A DNA stretch of 64,000 nt from Bradyrhizobium huanghuaihaiense (GTDB lineage Bacteria; Pseudomonadota; Alphaproteobacteria; Rhizobiales; Xanthobacteraceae), in assembly GCF_007830635.1 (NCBI RefSeq), contig NZ_VLLA01000001.1, forward strand, positions 31,833 to 95,832, in the 5' to 3' direction. Under the pieces are notes generated by a model. That model made no database searches. It saw only the letters and a program-made list of their open reading frames with translations, and was not told the DNA's origin. This document shows, piece after piece, positions 60,802 to 64,000 of the stretch; within the stretch, counting starts at the first letter, position 1; each line of letters opens with the position of its first letter. The position numbers were made by a program, and so were the translations under genes.

Positions 60802-62787
60802 TCAGCTAACGCGCTTCAGCACAGCGTTAACCGCAGCCTCGGCGGTGATGCCGAAATGCTTGTAAAGCTCCTTCGCCGGACCGCTTTCGCCGAACGAATG
60901 CATGCCGATGAATTCGCCATCCTGGCCGATCACGGCATCCCAGCCCCAGCGGACTGCGGCCTCGATTGCGACCTTCACCGGCGCATTGCCGATGATGGCG
61001 GCGCGCTTGGCTTCTGGTTGCGCTAACAAAAGCTCGAGCGAGGGCACCGACACCACCCGTGACGCGATGCCGCGCTCGGCGAGCTGCTTCTGCGCGGCAA
61101 CCGCGATCTCGACCTCGGAGCCCGACGCGAACAGCGATACCTTGGCTTCGCCCTGCGCCGGAACCAGCTCATAGGCGCCCGCCGCGCACGGAGTGTCGTT
61201 CGGCGCGGTGGTGCGGAGCTGCGGCAGGTTCTGCCGCGTCAGCGCCAGCACGGTCGGACCGTCGACGCGGTTCAGCGCCAGTTCCCAGCACTCGGCGACC
61301 TCGATGGAATCGCAGGGGCGGAACACGCGCATGTTGGGCATGGCGCGAAGTGCGGCGAGATGCTCGACCGGCTGATGGGTCGGGCCGTCCTCGCCGAGAC
61401 CGATGGAATCGTGGGTCATCACGTAGACGACGCCCGCGCCCATCAGCGCGGCAAGGCGCATCGCAGGCCGTGCGTAGTCGGTGAAGACGAGGAAGGTCGC
61501 GCCGTTCGGTGCGAAGCCGCCATGCAGGAAGATGCCGTTCATCGCAGCCGCCATGCCGTGCTCGCGGATGCCGTAATGGATGAAGCGGCCCTTCGGCGTC
61601 TTCGCCGAGAAGGCGGTCGCCGACTTCGCCTTGTTGTTGTTGGAGCCGGTGAGGTCGGCCGAGCCCGCCAAAAATTCCATCGGCATCGCGGCTGCGATCG
61701 CCTCGATCGCCGCTTCCGACGATTTGCGCGTGGCGGCAACGAGCGGCTTCTCCAGCAGCTCCTTCTTGTGTGCGCGCAGCGCCTTTGCGAGCGAAGCCGG
61801 ACGCTCATGGCGCAGGCGGCGCTCGAACTCGGCGCGCTTGCGGCTGCCGAGCTCGCCGAGCCGTGCCTCCCATTCCTGACGTGCCGCAGCGCCCCGGCTG
61901 CCGGCTGCACGCCACGCCTTCAGCACGTCGTCGGCGACCGCGAACGGCTCGAGCGAGATGCCGAGATTTTCCTTGGCGGCCTTGAGCTCGTCGGCCCCTA
62001 ACGCCTCGCCGTGCACCTTCGAGGTGCCGGCCTTGTTCGGCGCGCCGAAGCCGATGGTGGTGCGGCAGGCGATCAGCGTCGGCTTGTTGGATTTTTGCGC
62101 GCGCATGATCGCAGCGGCGATTGCGGCCTGGTCCTGGCCGTCGATCTTCTCGGCGGCCCAGCCGGCGGACTTGAAGCGCTTCACCTGGTCGACGGAATCG
62201 GCGAGCGAGGTCGGGCCGTCGATCGAGATGCCGTTATCGTCATAGAGCACGATCAGCTTGTTGAGCTTCCAGTGCCCGGCCATCGCAATCGCTTCCTGCG
62301 AGACGCCTTCCATCAGGTCGCCGTCGGAGGCGAGCACATAGGTGTGATGGTCGACGATCTTCTTGCCGAACTCGGCGGCGAGCATCTTCTCGGCGAGCGC
62401 CATGCCGACCGCGGTCGAGATGCCCTGGCCGAGCGGACCGGTCGTGGTCTCGATGCCCTTGGTGCGGAAGTTCTCGGGATGGCCGGGGGTCAGCGAATCG
62501 ACCTGGCGGAACTGCTTGATCTGGTCCAGCGTCATCTCGGCATTGCCGGTGAGATACAGCAGCGAATAGAGCAGCATCGAGCCGTGGCCGGCCGACAGCA
62601 CGAAGCGGTCGCGGTCCGGCCAGGCGGGCGCGGCAGCGTCGAATTTCAGGAACTGCGTGAACAGCACCGTGGCGATGTCGGCGGCGCCCATCGGCAGGCC
62701 GGGATGGCCCGATTTCGCCTTCTCGACGGCGTCCATCGAAAGGCCGCGGATGGCGTTGGCCATACGGGTGTGGTCGACCTGCGTCAT
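60802..62787 (-). CDS. tkt: Transketolase
   Basis: The 661-residue enzyme moves two-carbon units in the pentose phosphate and Calvin cycles with thiamine diphosphate. The stretch [20 protein letters not shown], cofactor loop [13 protein letters not shown] and the second-half motif [12 protein letters not shown] are present. ATG 62787 (MTQVDHTRM) is chosen; the upstream frame lacks family features. It heads the leftward run tkt-gap-pgk-fbaA-aldolase I-thiE. Confidence 0.96.
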   Translation of the reverse strand: MTQVDHTRMANAIRGLSMDAVEKAKSGHPGLPMGAADIATVLFTQFLKFDAAAPAWPDRDRFVLSAGHGSMLLYSLLYLTGNAEMTLDQIKQFRQVDSLTPGHPENFRTKGIETTTGPLGQGISTAVGMALAEKMLAAEFGKKIVDHHTYVLASDGDLMEGVSQEAIAMAGHWKLNKLIVLYDDNGISIDGPTSLADSVDQVKRFKSAGWAAEKIDGQDQAAIAAAIMRAQKSNKPTLIACRTTIGFGAPNKAGTSKVHGEALGADELKAAKENLGISLEPFAVADDVLKAWRAAGSRGAAARQEWEARLGELGSRKRAEFERRLRHERPASLAKALRAHKKELLEKPLVAATRKSSEAAIEAIAAAMPMEFLAGSADLTGSNNNKAKSATAFSAKTPKGRFIHYGIREHGMAAAMNGIFLHGGFAPNGATFLVFTDYARPAMRLAALMGAGVVYVMTHDSIGLGEDGPTHQPVEHLAALRAMPNMRVFRPCDSIEVAECWELALNRVDGPTVLALTRQNLPQLRTTAPNDTPCAAGAYELVPAQGEAKVSLFASGSEVEIAVAAQKQLAERGIASRVVSVPSLELLLAQPEAKRAAIIGNAPVKVAIEAAVRWGWDAVIGQDGEFIGMHSFGESGPAKELYKHFGITAEAAVNAVLKRVS

Positions 62788-63158
62788 GTCTGAAATCCGT
62801 CTGAAATGAGGCGCTTGGCGTGCACGCCCGCGCGGGGAAGGAGCCTTTCGGCCGCTGGAAGGTCGGGGCTGGGATAGCACCTCAGTTCCGGGAGTCCAAG
62901 GCAATCAAACGCCCGTTTGACCGTAAAAGTTGCCTGTATGGAGCCCGGTTTTCCCCGGGGATTGCACCGGGAGGAATTGACGGATCAGGACGATGCCTTC
63001 CGATCTATCGGTGCACAATTTCGGGGCGGCGTTGCGCTTGGCTAGCTTGCCACGTAAATTTCTGCTTCTAACCGCTTGCCGAACCGAGTCTTTTGCCGGA
63101 CGGCAAGCTCCAGGGAAAGGCCACTGGGCAAAGGCCGCCAGGTTCCGCCGCTGACTGC
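62788..63158. other. Divergent intergenic region between tkt and the DUF4164 gene
   Basis: This 371-base gap has no ORF with gene-like character. It should hold both promoters. TTGACC at 62917-62922 and TTGACG near 62981 read rightward but lack good -10 boxes. GCTTGCCG (63074-63081) and CGGCAAGC (63101-63108) are inverted arms of 8 bp. Confidence 0.4.
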
Positions 63159-63479
63159 ATGAACGATCGCGTGTCCAACAGCTCTGCCATGACGGAGTCC
63201 TCCGCCGTCGAGATCGAGATCGCGACCCGCAGGCTCATGGCGGCTCTCGATGCGCTCGAAAGTGCGGTCGAGCGGCGGCGCGATGCCGATCGCGACGAGA
63301 ACGAGCTTGCGGCGCGAATCCAGGCCTTAGGCGCGGACCGCTCGCGGCTTGCCGACGAGCTCGACGGCGCGCTGGTGAAGGCGCGCAAGCTCGAGCGCAC
63401 CAATCGCGAGATCTCCGACCGGCTGGATTCCGCGATCGTCACGATACGCTCGGTGCTCGATACCGGAGAGGATGGATGA
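63159..63479 (+). CDS. DUF4164 coiled-coil protein, 106 aa
   Basis: The 106-residue protein is nearly all helix (about 15-100) with heptads of Leu, Ala and Arg such as ALDALESAVERRRDADRDE. This size and its place just before zapA mark the alphaproteobacterial DUF4164 family, probably a division-linked partner of ZapA. ATG 63159 is given; ATG 63189 is also possible. It overlaps zapA by four bases (ATGA). Confidence 0.85.
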   Translation: MNDRVSNSSAMTESSAVEIEIATRRLMAALDALESAVERRRDADRDENELAARIQALGADRSRLADELDGALVKARKLERTNREISDRLDSAIVTIRSVLDTGEDG

Positions 63480-63859
63480 GCCACATCAACGTCACTATCA
63501 ATGGCCGGCAATACCGCATGGCCTGCGAGGAGGGCCAGGAGGTGCGGCTGCTCAAGCTCGCCGAAACCCTGGAGACACGCATCCAGTCGCTGCGCGGAAA
63601 ATTCGGCGAGATCGGCGATGCACGCCTCACCGTGATGGCCGCGCTGACCGTCTGCGACGAGCTGGTCGACACCACCAACCGCGTCCGAACCCTGGAGCAG
63701 GAATTGACCGAGCTGCGGGATTTCCGCAACGCGGCCGTCGAGCGCGCCCGCATGACCCAGACCGCGGTGGTGAACGCCCTGAACGCCGCCGCCGAACGCA
63801 TCGAGAAGTCGACCCAGGTCCTGAACCGGACCGTCGGCAACGGAATTGCGATCGGGTAG
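63476..63859 (+). CDS. zapA: Cell division protein ZapA
   Basis: The 127-residue protein starts MSHINVTINGRQYRMACEEG, then LKLAETLETRIQSLRGKF, the ZapA domain. A C-terminal coiled coil follows (RVRTLEQELTELRDFRNA). ZapA bundles FtsZ filaments at midcell. ATG 63476 lies in the end of DUF4164. In related genomes the 6S RNA gene is often just past zapA; here a repeat starts at 63902 and the window ends, so it cannot be checked. Confidence 0.94.
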   Translation: MSHINVTINGRQYRMACEEGQEVRLLKLAETLETRIQSLRGKFGEIGDARLTVMAALTVCDELVDTTNRVRTLEQELTELRDFRNAAVERARMTQTAVVNALNAAAERIEKSTQVLNRTVGNGIAIG

Positions 63860-63901
63860 AGGCTGCGGATCGCATTTGGTTTCTCGATCTGTCCACGCGC
63901 C

Positions 63902-64000
63902 CTTGCCCTCCCCTGGAGGGGGAGGGTCGCAACGCATGGAGCGCAGCGGAATGCGATGCGGGGTGGGGTGATCTCTCCACTCGGGCACTGTTCGTGTGGA
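63902..64000. repeat. Intergenic palindromic repeat, family H copy 2 (cut by window end)
   Basis: TTGCCCTCCCCTGGAGGGGG opens the element, followed by GCGGGGTGGGGTGATCTCTCC, as in the copy at 33803-33966. The closing half is outside the window. Confidence 0.8.

Noticed and set aside
1..64000. CRISPR array
   Set aside because: The repeats are palindromic, dispersed and of different families; no regularly spaced direct repeats or cas genes.
1..64000. tRNA or rRNA genes
   Set aside because: No cloverleaf with TTCGA-type arm and no rRNA stretches were seen by eye; a short tRNA could still be missed.
63860..64000. 6S RNA downstream of zapA
   Set aside because: The expected place is taken by a family H repeat and the window ends; no 6S-like closing stem or bubble is visible.

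Overview
This window looks like the chromosome of a slow-growing rhizobium of the Bradyrhizobium type (Bradyrhizobium/Rhodopseudomonas group, Alphaproteobacteria). The evidence is GC-rich coding with strong third-position G/C bias, alphaproteobacterial families (RcdA/DUF1465, DUF1192, DUF2849, DUF934, DUF4164 next to ZapA, a cysteine-free L31), a TfdA-alpha-like dioxygenase, and many GC-rich palindromic intergenic repeats. The species call is inference; no rRNA or tRNA gene was seen. No insertion sequence, prophage, integrase or CRISPR array was recognised, so this reads as core chromosome.

Layout. (1) 1-4.4 kb: a truncated chemoreceptor-like gene, two small stress or membrane proteins and malate synthase G. 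(2) 4.4-16 kb: a sulfate assimilation regulon. cysD-cysNC reads left. cysG-DUF2849-cysI-DUF934-cysH and sbp-cysT-cysW-cysA read right. The two arms share a 143-base divergent control region with mirrored TATAGAAAAT boxes. (3) 16-27 kb: a CAP-domain lipoprotein, a patatin/3-hydroxybutyrate dehydrogenase pair, a TauE-like exporter, a flippase, small secreted proteins, a DsbD-like protein, YqgE, a TfdA-like dioxygenase and two SDRs. (4) 27-38 kb: cell envelope and signalling genes (SGNH/DUF459 protein, lytic transglycosylase, galU, a diguanylate cyclase and a PAS-GGDEF-EAL protein). (5) 38-46 kb: a quinone oxidoreductase, DUF1192, rcdA, rpmE, an ABC exporter, and a MotA-like / OmpA-like / GNAT gene set that may be a non-flagellar stator. 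(6) 46-53 kb: a CFA-like methyltransferase, an RND efflux pair and a lone AAA ATPase. (7) 53-64 kb: a leftward central-carbon run, tkt-gap-pgk-class II aldolase-class I aldolase-thiE-Sel1-IMPase, diverging from DUF4164-zapA.

How the genes fit together. Region 2 covers sulfate uptake, activation to APS/PAPS, reduction to sulfite and sulfide, and siroheme supply. Region 7 supplies the triose and pentose steps shared by glycolysis, gluconeogenesis and the Calvin cycle, and carries two unrelated aldolases side by side. Regions 4 and 5 hold opposing c-di-GMP enzymes and a cell-cycle proteolysis adaptor.

The most striking non-coding feature is the density of intergenic palindromes. About 20 copies fall into eight or nine families and fill most gaps between genes. 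Nothing here is clearly a new defence or biosynthetic system. The best candidates for novelty are the divergent cys operator, the stator-like operon, a possible sRNA at 39.4 kb, and paired hairpins in front of the AAA ATPase gene.
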